Source: an uncultured Psychrobacter sp. | GTDB lineage: Bacteria > Pseudomonadota > Gammaproteobacteria > Pseudomonadales > Moraxellaceae | DNA length: 64,000 bases | Assembly (NCBI GenBank): GCA_947495055.1 | Contig: CANLXO010000001.1 | Span: 1 to 64,000 of the forward strand | Direction: 5' to 3' | Shown: positions 36,601 through 44,696 of the stretch, piece after piece | Position numbering within the stretch: the first letter of the stretch is position 1 | How the letters are laid out: every line of letters begins with the position of its first letter | Program-made: the position numbers and the translations under genes | Notes under the pieces: generated by a model | The model's database searches: none | Told to the model about the DNA's origin: nothing | The model's input: the letters and a program-made list of their open reading frames with translations, nothing else

Positions 36601-36929
36601 GCTTTGATATCGTAGCGACCACTGGCACGCAACAGGTACTCGCTGATGCTGGTATTGACTGTCAGCAAATCAACAAGGTCACTGAGGGTCGCCCGCACAT
36701 TGTCGATGCCTTGAAAAATGGCAAAATCGACCTTATTATCAATACCACTGAAGGCAAGCAGGCACAAGAGGATTCATTCTCTATTCGCCGCAGCGCTTTG
36801 CAAGGTAAAGTGTTTTATGTGACGACTCTAGGCGCAGCTGACGCAGTTTGTAAGTCTTACGCTATTGATTTGCCTTTCGATGTTTATAAGCTACAAGACT
36901 TGCATGCACAGGCCAAACCTATAGCTTAA
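33675..36929 (+). CDS. carB: Carbamoyl-phosphate synthase large subunit
   Basis: CarB makes carbamoyl phosphate from bicarbonate, ammonia and two ATP. The 1084 residues show two homologous ATP-grasp halves (first starting [20 protein letters not shown], second [19 protein letters not shown]) with [12 protein letters not shown] and [11 protein letters not shown], and a C-terminal allosteric MGS-like domain from about 940. In E. coli that domain binds UMP and ornithine. Length is normal and no frameshift is present. GAAGGA lies 11 bases before the ATG. Confidence 0.98.
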   Translation: MPKRTDIKSILIIGAGPIVIGQACEFDYSGAQACKALREEGYRVILVNSNPATIMTDPDMADATYIEPITWQTVEQIIDVERPDAILPTMGGQTALNCALDLDKHGVLKKYNCELIGATKDAIEMAEDRELFDQAMKRIGLECPRAETANTMEEAFATQEKMGYPCIIRPSFTMGGSGGGIAYNRDEFIEICERGFDLSPTHQLLIDESLIGWKEYETEVVRDKNDNCIIVCTIENFDPMGVHTGDSITVAPAQTLTDKEYQIMRNASLAVLREIGVETGGSNVQFGINPKTGRMVVIEMNPRVSRSSALASKATGFPIARIAAKLAVGYTLDELQNDITGGATPASFEPTLDYVVTKIPRFNFEKFPQADNILSTQMKSVGEVMAIGRNFQESMQKALRGLETGADGFDEQIDLAKVSTSKARSEITNRLTIPTPERIFYIGDAFRIGMSVDEVFKLTNIDPWFLVQIEDIIETETRVRALGFGGLNETNLRQFKRKGLSDLRLAKLLGVSQKQLRKKRWDLNIYPVYKRVDTAAAEFATSTAYMYSSYDSECEANPTDKKKIMVIGGGPNRIGQGIEFDYCCVHAALAMREDGYETIMVNCNPETVSTDYDTSDRLYFDPITLEDVLEIVRIEQPDGVIVQFGGQTPLKLARALESAGVNIIGTSPDAIDRAEDRERFQHMIHQLNLIQPSNALATSLEDGLVKAKDVGYPLVVRPSYVLGGRAMEIVYNEDELRHYLRTAVQASNEAPVLLDRFLDDAIEVDVDCVSDGTDVVIGGIMQHIEQAGVHSGDSACSLPPYSLSDELCDVMREQTIAMAKELGVVGLMNVQFAVKGETVYILEVNPRAARTVPFVSKCIGTSLAQVAARCMAGTSLKDQGFMTEIVPSFFAVKESVFPFAKFPGVDPILSPEMKSTGEVMGVGKTFGEAFYKAVIGSNERLPGLPTDGESKTVFISVRDSDKAQIAPIARQLVDYGFDIVATTGTQQVLADAGIDCQQINKVTEGRPHIVDALKNGKIDLIINTTEGKQAQEDSFSIRRSALQGKVFYVTTLGAADAVCKSYAIDLPFDVYKLQDLHAQAKPIA

Positions 36930-37044
36930 CTCAACGTGTCGAGCTTGACTTGTCAGGCGGTATATATTTACTCTATTGACTTAATTTGATAAATTCAGTA
37001 GATTAGGCGTAACGACAATTTTGTTGGCTTATACCCATACTTTT

Positions 37045-37082
37045 AAAAAAGCATAGTGGCAAGACTGCGACTATGCTTTTTA
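37045..37082 (+). terminator. Terminator-like hairpin between carB and greA
   Basis: AAAAAGCATAGT / ACTATGCTTTTT with a 12-base loop ends in a T run on the plus strand. It suggests that part of carAB transcription stops before greA. Confidence 0.8.
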
Positions 37083-37225
37083 GTACGTCTGTTTCGCTCA
37101 TGTAGCATTACTGGCTATCGTAGCGCTAAGCCCTCTCTTATTATTAGATTCAACCCCCACTAGCACCATCTCACTATCCGCTAGGAGTAGGAGGTGGTGT
37201 GATGTTATTGGTTAAAGGAAAAATC

Positions 37226-37702
37226 ATGCAACGCTACCCTATGACTCTAGAAGGACACGCAGCTTTAGAAGCCGAATTAAAGCAGTTAAAAACGGTCGAT
37301 CGTCCGCGTATTACTGCCTCTATCGCCGAGGCGCGCGAACATGGTGACCTCAAAGAAAACGCTGAATACCATGCTGCACGTGAGCAACAAGGCTTTTGTG
37401 AAGCGCGTATTCGTGATATCGAAGCCAAGCTTGGCGGCGCGCAAGTGATCGATATCTCAACCCTCAAACAAGAAGGCCGCGTGGTATTCGGTGTCACAGT
37501 CGTCATTGAAAACATGGACACCGAAGAAGAAAAACGCTACCAGATCGTAGGCGACGATGAAGCGGACTTTAAAGCAGGTAAAATCTCGGTCAACTCCCCT
37601 ATCGCTCGTGGTCTTATTGGCAAGTCTGAGGGTGACGAAGCCCGTATCGAAACGCCAAAAGGCGTGGTCGAGTATGAGATCATGAAAGTGATCTATAGCT
37701 AA
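37226..37702 (+). CDS. greA: Transcription elongation factor GreA
   Basis: GreA reactivates backtracked RNA polymerase by stimulating transcript cleavage. The 158 residues from the ATG at 37226 ([20 protein letters not shown]) give the standard family length. The coiled-coil tip with the acidic pair needed for cleavage is in [15 protein letters not shown]. Further upstream starts (GTG at 37199, ATG at 37202) would add nine residues not seen in the family; AAAGGA lies 6 bases before 37226. It follows carB after a terminator-like hairpin. Confidence 0.95.
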   Translation: MQRYPMTLEGHAALEAELKQLKTVDRPRITASIAEAREHGDLKENAEYHAAREQQGFCEARIRDIEAKLGGAQVIDISTLKQEGRVVFGVTVVIENMDTEEEKRYQIVGDDEADFKAGKISVNSPIARGLIGKSEGDEARIETPKGVVEYEIMKVIYS

Positions 37703-37860
37703 TTTAGCTCAGCCTTAGCTTCGCTAACCTACCTCAACTGATTAAGGTGAGTTTACTTGATCATTTGGGGTATTTTTTTATTCAAATTACACAATGCTAC
37801 TGTTTTAATTCCTTAAATTTAGTAAATAATCAGTTCAATTTTAATTAAATAGCTGATTAG

Positions 37861-38073
37861 TTACTTTATATAAAGGACTCTTACCACACTATTTATACCA
37901 ATACTACCACGCAGCCAGTCAATGATATCAAGGCAATGGTGTCACTGCCGAATGGCGTACAGCTATTGTCACTAAACAAACTATTACCAACGCTTGCTAC
38001 CACTGGCGGTGATAGTTACCAAACTATCCAGCAAGTTGGCAATACTATGGTCATACGCGCCAAGGTTCAATAA
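37861..38073 (+). pseudogene. 3' remnant of a lost gene
   Basis: An open frame of about 70 codons without a proper start ends in TAA at 38071-38073. It reads with normal protein character: LPNGVQLLSLNKLLPTLATT, then GGDSYQTIQQVGNTMVIRAKVQ. It ends 44 bases before a strong terminator on the same strand. Upstream the frame is closed by a stop at 37858-37860. This looks like the C-terminal end of a deleted gene, perhaps a secreted or surface protein; I do not recognise the family. Confidence 0.55.
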
Positions 38074-38116
38074 AAATAAAACTGAGGTTAAAAATAAAAA
38101 AATATTAAAGTTGATA

Positions 38117-38162
38117 AAAGGTCTGGTGGGCTAAGCATTTAGTCCACCAGACCTTTTTTTAT
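38117..38162 (+). terminator. Strong Rho-independent terminator after the gene remnant
   Basis: AAGGTCTGGTGGGCTAA / TTAGTCCACCAGACCTT (one mismatch) with a 4-base loop is followed by a T run. No intact gene on this strand precedes it apart from greA, 415 bases upstream. Confidence 0.93.
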
Positions 38163-38258
38163 GATAGCGTTTTGCTCATGGATATGGTAAAACGCTGCTT
38201 TAAGCTTAGGATATAACTGCTTGATGCAGTGACAAAAATATCTGAGATTTAGAAAATA

Positions 38259-38810
38259 TCATTTTTCTTTATATAGAATTGGTCTATTAATTATATTATT
38301 AAGTTTTGTCATAAAAAAGATAAAACCAAAACCTAAGATTGACGTAGTGAGCACTCCTATCATGTTTTGATCGAAAATTAGGCTTTTAGTATCTTCGTAG
38401 GTTATTTGCAGATCCTCCTCTGCTCCCTCAACTTCTAAAACAACTAATTGTGGTAATTTATTGGATGCGCCTAAAAAATCGGGCTGATAGTACCATCCAA
38501 TTTTTGCATCTTTACCGAGCCTTGGTTCAAGATATTTAGGGTCTATACACGATCCAGAGGTAATACTACCAAGCACATTATAGCTACAGCCATAAAGCGT
38601 TATCTGATTGGGGTCTTCGATAGATTGTAAGGCTATACTAAACCCTGTATCAGTGATGATACCCTCAGTGTATTGCAGTTCCGACTCCTGCGGAAAACCT
38701 CTACCTTGCCATTCCAAAAAATTGAGTACAATGATGAAGGATATCAACGAGACATTTAGAAACGTATCAAACTTTTGAGATGCTGATTTTTTTTTAAACT
38801 TATTTAGCAT
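38259..38810 (-). CDS. Membrane protein of unknown function
   Basis: The 183 residues have one hydrophobic segment near the N-terminus (VSLISFIIVLNFLEW) and one near the C-terminus (MIGVLTTSILGFGFIFFM), with a soluble region of about 100 residues between, which would face the periplasm. Two Cys (YGCSY, GSCID) could form a disulfide. The coding sequence is more AT-rich than its neighbours, which hints at acquisition or weak selection. No family is recognised. It lies next to a gene remnant, so this region has been rearranged. Confidence 0.6.
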   Translation of the reverse strand: MLNKFKKKSASQKFDTFLNVSLISFIIVLNFLEWQGRGFPQESELQYTEGIITDTGFSIALQSIEDPNQITLYGCSYNVLGSITSGSCIDPKYLEPRLGKDAKIGWYYQPDFLGASNKLPQLVVLEVEGAEEDLQITYEDTKSLIFDQNMIGVLTTSILGFGFIFFMTKLNNIINRPILYKEK

Positions 38811-38953
38811 AGGATTTTCTTTAAAATATTATTCTGATGAGTTTATAGACTCAAGGTTAGAATGGCTACTGGAAAAATGGCTTATGGATAAAGCTACAAA
38901 GCTTAGCTTCTAAAATATATGTAAAGCCACTATTTACCACCTTACATATTCAT

Positions 38954-38976
38954 AATACGACACTACTTGTCGTATT
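38954..38976. promoter_or_regulatory. Perfect inverted repeat upstream of the radical SAM gene
   Basis: AATACGACA-CTACT-TGTCGTATT has 9-base perfect arms and a 5-base spacer. It lies 86 bases before the radical SAM start codon. The bases after it (GTTTGG) do not make a terminator tail, so an operator is more likely. Confidence 0.5.
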
Positions 38977-39061
38977 GTTTGGAAAATTCTCTCATGATTA
39001 CAGTGACTTACAGAGCATTTTGGTAAAATAGCACCCTACTAACGAATTGGTAATCTCCTCT

Positions 39062-40330
39062 ATGGCAACCATCAATTACGAAAGACTTCAAGGCAAACTC
39101 AACATCTTAGCCGATGCGGCCAAATATGATGTGTCTTGCTCATCATCTGCTGGCACGCGCAAAAATCAAGGCGGCGGTTTGGGTGATGCTTCAGCGACAG
39201 GTATCTGTCACAGCTATACTGAAGACGGTCGCTGCGTCAGCCTCCTCAAAATCTTACTCACCAATCATTGTATTTATGATTGTGCATACTGTACTTCTCG
39301 CAAAAGCAATGACACCCCGCGCGCGGCTTTTAGCGTTGAAGAAGTGGTTGATCTCACCATGCAGTTTTATCGTCGTAACTATATCGAGGGGCTATTTTTG
39401 AGCTCAGGTATTTTTAAGAGTGGTGACTATACGATGGAGCGCTTGGTTGAGGTCGCAAAGCTACTGCGTACTCGTGAGCGCTTTAATGGATATATTCATC
39501 TAAAGACCATTCCTGGGGCCTCAAAAGAGCTTTTATTAGAAGCAGGTCTGTACGCGGATCGTCTCAGTGTTAATATTGAAATACCGACCAAATCAGGTTT
39601 GGCACTGCTTGCTCCTGAGAAGTCGCATGACGAATTAAAAGCACCGATGGAAACGGTAAAGACTGAAATCATCACCATCCGCGAGAGCCAAAAAAAGCAT
39701 AAAAAAGCACCGAAATTTGTACCAGCGGGTCAAACCAGCCAAATGATTGTAGGTGCGAGTAATGAGACGGATCTGCAAGTGATTCAGTTGTCTAGCCATT
39801 TTTATAAAGAGTATGATCTCAAGCGTGTTTACTACTCAGGCTACGTACCGATGCTCTCTGACACTCGCCTGCCAGCGATTGGCACGCCTGTCCCTATGGT
39901 ACGCGAAAACCGTCTGTATCAGGCTGATTGGCTCATGCGTTTTTATGGTTTTGGTGCGCACGAAATCGTCGAGCCTGAATCCCCATTTTTGGACTTAGAC
40001 TGCGATCCAAAGCTGGCTTGGGCGATACGTCATCGCGAGCATTTTCCGGTTAATATTCAAACCGCAAGCTATGACATGATCGTACGTATCCCAGGTATTG
40101 GTACTAGAACAGCGAGAAAAATCGTTAAAGCACGCAAATTCAATCAGTTGACCTTAGAGCACCTAAAAAAGATGGGAGCCGCGGTCAATCGTGCCAAGTA
40201 CTTCATTGCCACGACGGGTAAAAACGAGCATCTATCGCATCTCACGCGTGACAACTTTCGCCAGTATGTACTTGCACAAACGCAAACCAAATACAAAGAC
40301 CAGCGTAGTGGTCAGCTGGCACTGTTTTAA
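39062..40330 (+). CDS. Radical SAM protein, putative DNA modification/repair
   Basis: This 422-residue protein has the radical SAM cluster motif in LTNHCIYDCAYCTSRKSND and a C-terminal helix-hairpin-helix DNA-binding motif (VRIPGIGTRTARKIVKARKF). The N-terminus KLNILADAAKYDVSCSSSAG is typical of a family predicted to act in DNA repair that always occurs next to a DUF4130 protein, as here. The actual reaction is unknown. The ATG at 39062 is preferred over a TTG five codons upstream because it matches the family beginning. A perfect inverted repeat lies upstream. Confidence 0.9.
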   Translation: MATINYERLQGKLNILADAAKYDVSCSSSAGTRKNQGGGLGDASATGICHSYTEDGRCVSLLKILLTNHCIYDCAYCTSRKSNDTPRAAFSVEEVVDLTMQFYRRNYIEGLFLSSGIFKSGDYTMERLVEVAKLLRTRERFNGYIHLKTIPGASKELLLEAGLYADRLSVNIEIPTKSGLALLAPEKSHDELKAPMETVKTEIITIRESQKKHKKAPKFVPAGQTSQMIVGASNETDLQVIQLSSHFYKEYDLKRVYYSGYVPMLSDTRLPAIGTPVPMVRENRLYQADWLMRFYGFGAHEIVEPESPFLDLDCDPKLAWAIRHREHFPVNIQTASYDMIVRIPGIGTRTARKIVKARKFNQLTLEHLKKMGAAVNRAKYFIATTGKNEHLSHLTRDNFRQYVLAQTQTKYKDQRSGQLALF

Positions 40331-40379
40331 TATGCTCGTAAGTCTTGCTCAAAACCATCAAATAGCTATAGGATGATTT

Positions 40380-41252
40380 ATGTCGCAGCTTGTCTTAAAA
40401 GATAACTTTGCAATGAGTCAGGTGACGCCGACTATCTTGATATATGAGCCGACCTTTGAGGGTTGGCTCAGTGCGGTCTATTACGTCTATGAACACAAAC
40501 TGCAAAACCATGAGCTATTGCAGCTTGTCGCCGAGGATCGCTATGTGCCCTCACTCATTAGCACGGCCACGACCCTGACAACTAGTGATGAGCAGGCGCA
40601 GCGCGTCCTCAAAAAACTCAATGCCCTGCTTGGCCGCTCTGGTATGCGCAAGCTCTTGTGGGGATTTTTATCTGAAAAAGATCATATTGGTACGACGCTA
40701 TTTCATATCGTCAAATATGCGATTGATTTTCCTCGGCGCAATGTTTTGGAAGATTTAGGTCATCTAGACGTTTTGGAGTTGGTACAGACCGTTAAGTCTG
40801 TGCACCGCGAAAAACATCGTATGGAGGCTTTTGTACGTTTTGAGCATACCACTGACGATATTTATTTTGCGCGCATTGAGCCTGACTTTAACGTGCTGCC
40901 TATTATTGGTGAGCATTTTCGTCAGCGCTATCAAGATCAGCACTGGGCAATCTATGACTTAGCACGCGGTTATGGTATCTATTTTGATAAAAGCCTGAGT
41001 ACACCGACGCGCCCTGCTGACTTACAGACTATCACCCATCTCGATGACGCGGTACTGCGTAATCCTGCCAGCATTCATAGCGAGGATGAGCAGCGCTATC
41101 AGCGCTTTTGGCAAGGGTATTTTACTAACGTCAATATCAAAGAGCGCAAAAACACTCGCCTGCATAGGCAGCACATGCCGCAGCGCTACTGGAAATATTT
41201 GAGCGAAAAGCAAATTTTGCCTGATGCTGACTACCTTCAAAAGAAAAGGTAA
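40380..41252 (+). CDS. DUF4130 family protein, partner of the radical SAM protein
   Basis: This 290-residue protein begins MSQLVLKDNFAMSQVTPTIL and IYEPTFEGWLSAVYYVYE, the DUF4130 pattern of putative DNA-repair partner proteins. In many bacteria the domain is fused to a UdgX-type uracil-DNA glycosylase; here it is stand-alone and ends near YLSEKQILPDADYLQ. AGGAT lies 6 bases before the ATG, and the radical SAM gene ends 49 bases upstream, so they form an operon closed by a terminator. The activity is unknown. Confidence 0.87.
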   Translation: MSQLVLKDNFAMSQVTPTILIYEPTFEGWLSAVYYVYEHKLQNHELLQLVAEDRYVPSLISTATTLTTSDEQAQRVLKKLNALLGRSGMRKLLWGFLSEKDHIGTTLFHIVKYAIDFPRRNVLEDLGHLDVLELVQTVKSVHREKHRMEAFVRFEHTTDDIYFARIEPDFNVLPIIGEHFRQRYQDQHWAIYDLARGYGIYFDKSLSTPTRPADLQTITHLDDAVLRNPASIHSEDEQRYQRFWQGYFTNVNIKERKNTRLHRQHMPQRYWKYLSEKQILPDADYLQKKR

Positions 41253-41294
41253 AAGAAAGATGCTAGCAAAAATGCTTCATTAAAAAGTATCAAC

Positions 41295-41349
41295 AAAAAA
41301 ACTCAACTTTATTTATAGAACTCAATCTAGTTATAAGGTTGAGTTTTTT
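41295..41349 (+). terminator. Terminator after the radical SAM/DUF4130 operon
   Basis: AAAAAACTCAAC pairs with GTTGAGTTTTTT around a loop of about 30 bases; a T run closes it. Confidence 0.7.
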
Positions 41350-41420
41350 GTGTTTATGACTGACAATATCATCTTACTATATTCTCAGCTTATTATATTT
41401 TATGGTTGTAGCCTTTTATT

Positions 41421-42815
41421 ATGATCGTTATGCGCCTGCTCTCCTCCTTAAAACACGATGAATCCGAACGCGGTATCTTTCATCTTGGGCGTGCGCTGGT
41501 CAAAAACGGTCATACCTCTATCATCGTCGCCAGCGCTGACAAAGATAATGACCTCGTCAAGCGTTTGGAGCGTGATGGCAATATCTACCATCAACTGCAC
41601 ATGAATAAAAAGTCTTGGTTGTCACTATTACAGGTCAATACCCTGCGGCGTTTGGTCGAAAAGCATAGCCCTGACGTTATTCATATTCATTCAAGAACGC
41701 CTGCCTGGATACTGCATTTAGCGCTTAAAAGAGCCAAAATAAAACGTATGCCAAAGCTGGTCTCCACGATGTACGGCTTTTATCCGATCAATAAATACTC
41801 GCAAGCTCTGCTTGATGTCGATACTATCATCACCGTATCTGACAGCGTGACCAATTATCTAAAACGGGGTCTGCGCCGAGAAGAGGCCGATCCCAAAGTT
41901 ATCAAGCGTATCTACCGCGGCGTTGATACGCGCCGTTATCCTTATCGGCATAATCCTTCGGTGTACTGGCTGCGTCATACCTTTGCAGAATATCCTGAGC
42001 TTGAACACAAAAAGTGGCTGGTATTTCCTACGATTATCGGCAATGAGTATGGTCAAGAATGGCTCATTGATATCTTGGGGAATCTGCAAGAAGACTTTCC
42101 GCTGATTCACGCTATTATTATGGATGAGGATTACCGAGAGAGCGATGTGGCGCATGAGGACTTTCGTCAGCGCGCTAATGCATTAGGTTTGGCTGAGCGT
42201 ATTACTTATGTGGGTAGTAAGCGCAATGATATGCGCGAATGGTTGTCAGCGGCCAATATTGTCATGGCGCTAGCCAATCAGCCAGAATCTATCGGTATCA
42301 ATGCCCTACAGGCTATTCATTTGGGTACGCCTGTTGTGGGCTGGGATCAGGCCGCTTTTAGTGAGATTTTGCAACCTTTATACCCGCAGGGACTGGTCAA
42401 AAAATACAATGCTGTTGCCCTTTGTAAAACGGTCAGGCATCAGCTTGAGAGCGTAACTCGGCCTGAGATGACCAACGAATTTACCATGCGTGAAATGATT
42501 AGCGAAACCCTAGCCGTCTACAACGCGCTACATGATCAGGCGCTACTTGAGGAACAATTGCTGCTCAATGCCTCTGCCGCCAAAAGAGTCAAAAAACAGC
42601 TCAAAGCGGACAATCCTATGGTGGAGTCTTCACACAAAAGGGTGAGCAATACCAAAGTTGAGCTATTAAAAAAGCCGCCAAAAGCTATGGGCGACTCTAA
42701 AATAATACTCAAAAAGCAAACAGGTCGCTCAAATCATTCAAGCACAAGCTCTAACCCTTCTCAAGAAAAAACGGTTAATAAAGAGGGCACTAACAAAAGT
42801 AGCACTCCTCAATAA
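41421..42815 (+). CDS. GT-B glycosyltransferase (family 4-like) with basic tail
   Basis: The two-domain GT-B enzyme (residues 1-385) opens with MRLLSSLKHDESERGIFHLG and carries HIHSRTPAW and NQPESIGINALQAIHLGTPV. In the sugar-nucleotide site the second Glu of the usual E-x7-E motif is Gln. A Lys/Ser-rich tail of about 80 residues (385-464), probably disordered, follows. It likely adds a sugar to lipopolysaccharide or another envelope glycan, but donor and acceptor are unknown. No other glycan gene is nearby. Its stop overlaps the stop of the convergent regulator gene by 7 bases. Confidence 0.85.
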   Translation: MIVMRLLSSLKHDESERGIFHLGRALVKNGHTSIIVASADKDNDLVKRLERDGNIYHQLHMNKKSWLSLLQVNTLRRLVEKHSPDVIHIHSRTPAWILHLALKRAKIKRMPKLVSTMYGFYPINKYSQALLDVDTIITVSDSVTNYLKRGLRREEADPKVIKRIYRGVDTRRYPYRHNPSVYWLRHTFAEYPELEHKKWLVFPTIIGNEYGQEWLIDILGNLQEDFPLIHAIIMDEDYRESDVAHEDFRQRANALGLAERITYVGSKRNDMREWLSAANIVMALANQPESIGINALQAIHLGTPVVGWDQAAFSEILQPLYPQGLVKKYNAVALCKTVRHQLESVTRPEMTNEFTMREMISETLAVYNALHDQALLEEQLLLNASAAKRVKKQLKADNPMVESSHKRVSNTKVELLKKPPKAMGDSKIILKKQTGRSNHSSTSSNPSQEKTVNKEGTNKSSTPQ

Positions 42816-43591
42816 GTCGTCGGCGTATGTGCGCTGATAACACGTGCAATACTATCGCTTGGATTCATGAACGTGTGCGGGCGATTGGTATCGATGACGT
42901 AGCTGTCGCCTTTGTTGAGCAGATAAGTCGTCTCATCGATTCGTATCAAAATCTTGCCCTCAATTACCGTGCCTATCTCCTCTCCCTCGTGCGCAATCTT
43001 CTCCTCAGTCGAGCTGTTCGGCTGATAAGTCTCTATCAAAAACCCTAAATTTTTAGTGGTACTATGGTTGTACACTTGCTTAAGTGATACGCGGCAGCCA
43101 GGCTCACTAAGCTCCAATAAATCCTTTGGCGTGACGACTACTCTAGCTTTTGGCTCTTGCCATTCATCACTAAAGAAGGTAGTAAGATCAGAACCTAACA
43201 CCTCAAGTATCGCTTTTAAGGTATTGACCGCTGGACTGACTTTATTGCGCTCGATGGAGCTAATAGAAGTATTCGTGAGTCCCGCCATTCTAGCAAGTTT
43301 ACGCTGAGAGTAGCCCTTGGCTAGGCGCAGCTGATTGACCTTTTTGCCGATATTCTCTTCTTGCAACTCGCTTTTTTGCGGAGTAGCGTGAGTATCTAAC
43401 CCGTCATTTTCAGCTTCATTGTCTAAGCCGTTATCGATGTCGACGTCTTGATTGAGACTATTTGCACTGGCGCACGCCTCATCGTCACTATTGTCATCAC
43501 TATCAATGGTGTGGTTATTACTAACCTCATCATCATTAAAAGTCGTTTTATGGTCTTGGTGCTTACTGCTTGGTAGATTTTTTGCGGGCAT
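42809..43591 (-). CDS. puuR: XRE-family regulator with cupin domain (PuuR-like)
   Basis: The protein has a helix-turn-helix (about residues 88-145; LRLAKGYSQRKLARMAGLTN and SISSIERNKV) and a C-terminal cupin sensor domain (GEEIGTVIEGKILIRI, NRPHTFMNPS), the layout of PuuR, the repressor of putrescine use. The N-terminal 70 residues are an acidic, Asn/Asp-rich extension not present in E. coli PuuR. I chose the ATG at 43591 over one at 43639, because the earlier start would overlap puuD by 77 bases; either remains possible. It overlaps puuD and is probably co-transcribed with it. Confidence 0.8.
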   Translation of the reverse strand: MPAKNLPSSKHQDHKTTFNDDEVSNNHTIDSDDNSDDEACASANSLNQDVDIDNGLDNEAENDGLDTHATPQKSELQEENIGKKVNQLRLAKGYSQRKLARMAGLTNTSISSIERNKVSPAVNTLKAILEVLGSDLTTFFSDEWQEPKARVVVTPKDLLELSEPGCRVSLKQVYNHSTTKNLGFLIETYQPNSSTEEKIAHEGEEIGTVIEGKILIRIDETTYLLNKGDSYVIDTNRPHTFMNPSDSIARVISAHTPTTY

Positions 43592-44306
43592 GGTCGATAA
43601 ATTCCGTGAATAAAAACTTGGACAAGTGATCTTGCGCATAATTTAACTCAGGATGCCATTGTACACCAATCATGAATGGATGTTCTAATAAGCTTATCGC
43701 CTCTATCATTCCATCACGGGCGACTGCCTCAACGAATAGACGCGCGCCCACTTTATTAATAGCCTGCTTGTGTAGCGAGTTCACATGCCATGTGTCACCA
43801 AACGCTGCCAATCTGCCCTCAGGTTGAATGAGGACATCGTGTACGGGCTGATATTGTACCTCTAGAGGCTGGGTACTGTCCTCCAAATGCGGCTCAAAAA
43901 ACCCCTCAACATCGCGCCAATCAGGGTATAGCGTTCCCTCAAAATAGACGTTCATCTCTTGATGCCCGCGGCATACTGCAAACAGGGGCACGTCATTTTT
44001 GTCCGCATAAGCAAGCAGTTTAAAGCTCAGCGCATCGCGGCCAAGATCTTGTTTTTCTTCAATGTGGGTCGCGCCGTATCTATCTGGAGCGACGTTGCTA
44101 TAACTTCCTGTCAATAAAATCCCGTCAACCATAGTCATCAGCGCCTCAAAATTATCATCTTCAGCTGCCGTATTGGGCAATAAAATCGCATTGCCACCAT
44201 AGTGCTGTACCGCATCGATATATTTTTGATATACCGACTGACCCGGTTGTCCATCGATCATCTTGTGACAAGATACGATGGCGATAATAGGTTTAGATGG
44301 CTGCAT
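43563..44306 (-). CDS. puuD: Gamma-glutamyl-GABA hydrolase PuuD
   Basis: This class I amidotransferase-like peptidase (C26) hydrolyses gamma-glutamyl-GABA to glutamate and GABA, the last step of the gamma-glutamylated putrescine route. Motifs are LLTGSYSNVAPDRYG, the nucleophile Cys in PLFAVCRGHQEMN and the His/Glu of GVQWHPELNYAQD. The 247 residues are typical. AGGA precedes the ATG. It is transcribed away from puuA-puuB together with the PuuR-like regulator. Confidence 0.93.
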   Translation of the reverse strand: MQPSKPIIAIVSCHKMIDGQPGQSVYQKYIDAVQHYGGNAILLPNTAAEDDNFEALMTMVDGILLTGSYSNVAPDRYGATHIEEKQDLGRDALSFKLLAYADKNDVPLFAVCRGHQEMNVYFEGTLYPDWRDVEGFFEPHLEDSTQPLEVQYQPVHDVLIQPEGRLAAFGDTWHVNSLHKQAINKVGARLFVEAVARDGMIEAISLLEHPFMIGVQWHPELNYAQDHLSKFLFTEFIDHARKKSTKQ

Positions 44307-44487
44307 AAAATGATTCCTAAGTAGTAGGTAAAAATATAGTAGTAGGTGAAGTTGTAGTCGCGATACATTTTTGCTCTATTGAATTTAACACGGAGCTTAT
44401 CAAAATGTAAACTATAAATCACACTTCTTTGTATTAATGATTAAAAACGACTTTTAAAGCCTATTTACGATACTTTTTAAATAAAAA

Positions 44488-44516
44488 TTGACAACTATAA
44501 GTTTCGGTAATATATT
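44488..44516 (+). promoter_or_regulatory. Sigma-70 promoter upstream of puuA
   Basis: TTGACA (44488-44493), a 17-base spacer and TATATT (44511-44516) form a near-consensus promoter, giving a leader of about 170 bases before puuA. A short palindrome CGCA-AA-TGCG lies at 44557-44566, about 40 bases downstream, in a position suited to repression. The 390-base intergenic region must also hold the puuD promoter on the other strand, which I could not place. Confidence 0.75.
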
Positions 44517-44696
44517 GTAATTCATTAGCCATACTAAAGATAGCAATAGCATAACTCGCAAATGCGAACCGTCATTAGCTAAGTCACTCATTTGGCAGAA
44601 GAAATATAAGGTTAGCGTTTATTATCGATACGATTTATCACTCTGGTTTTATGATACATAGAACACAGTTTTTATTACTTCAACAGGAAAACGGAT

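Noticed and set aside
39031..39040. GCACCCTACT as a further copy of the 94-bp repeat
   Set aside because: Only about nine bases match the repeat core and no hairpin partner is present.
44307..44696. PuuR box before puuA
   Set aside because: The best match to the E. coli box as I recall it had only about 10 of 15 bases, not better than expected in AT-rich DNA.
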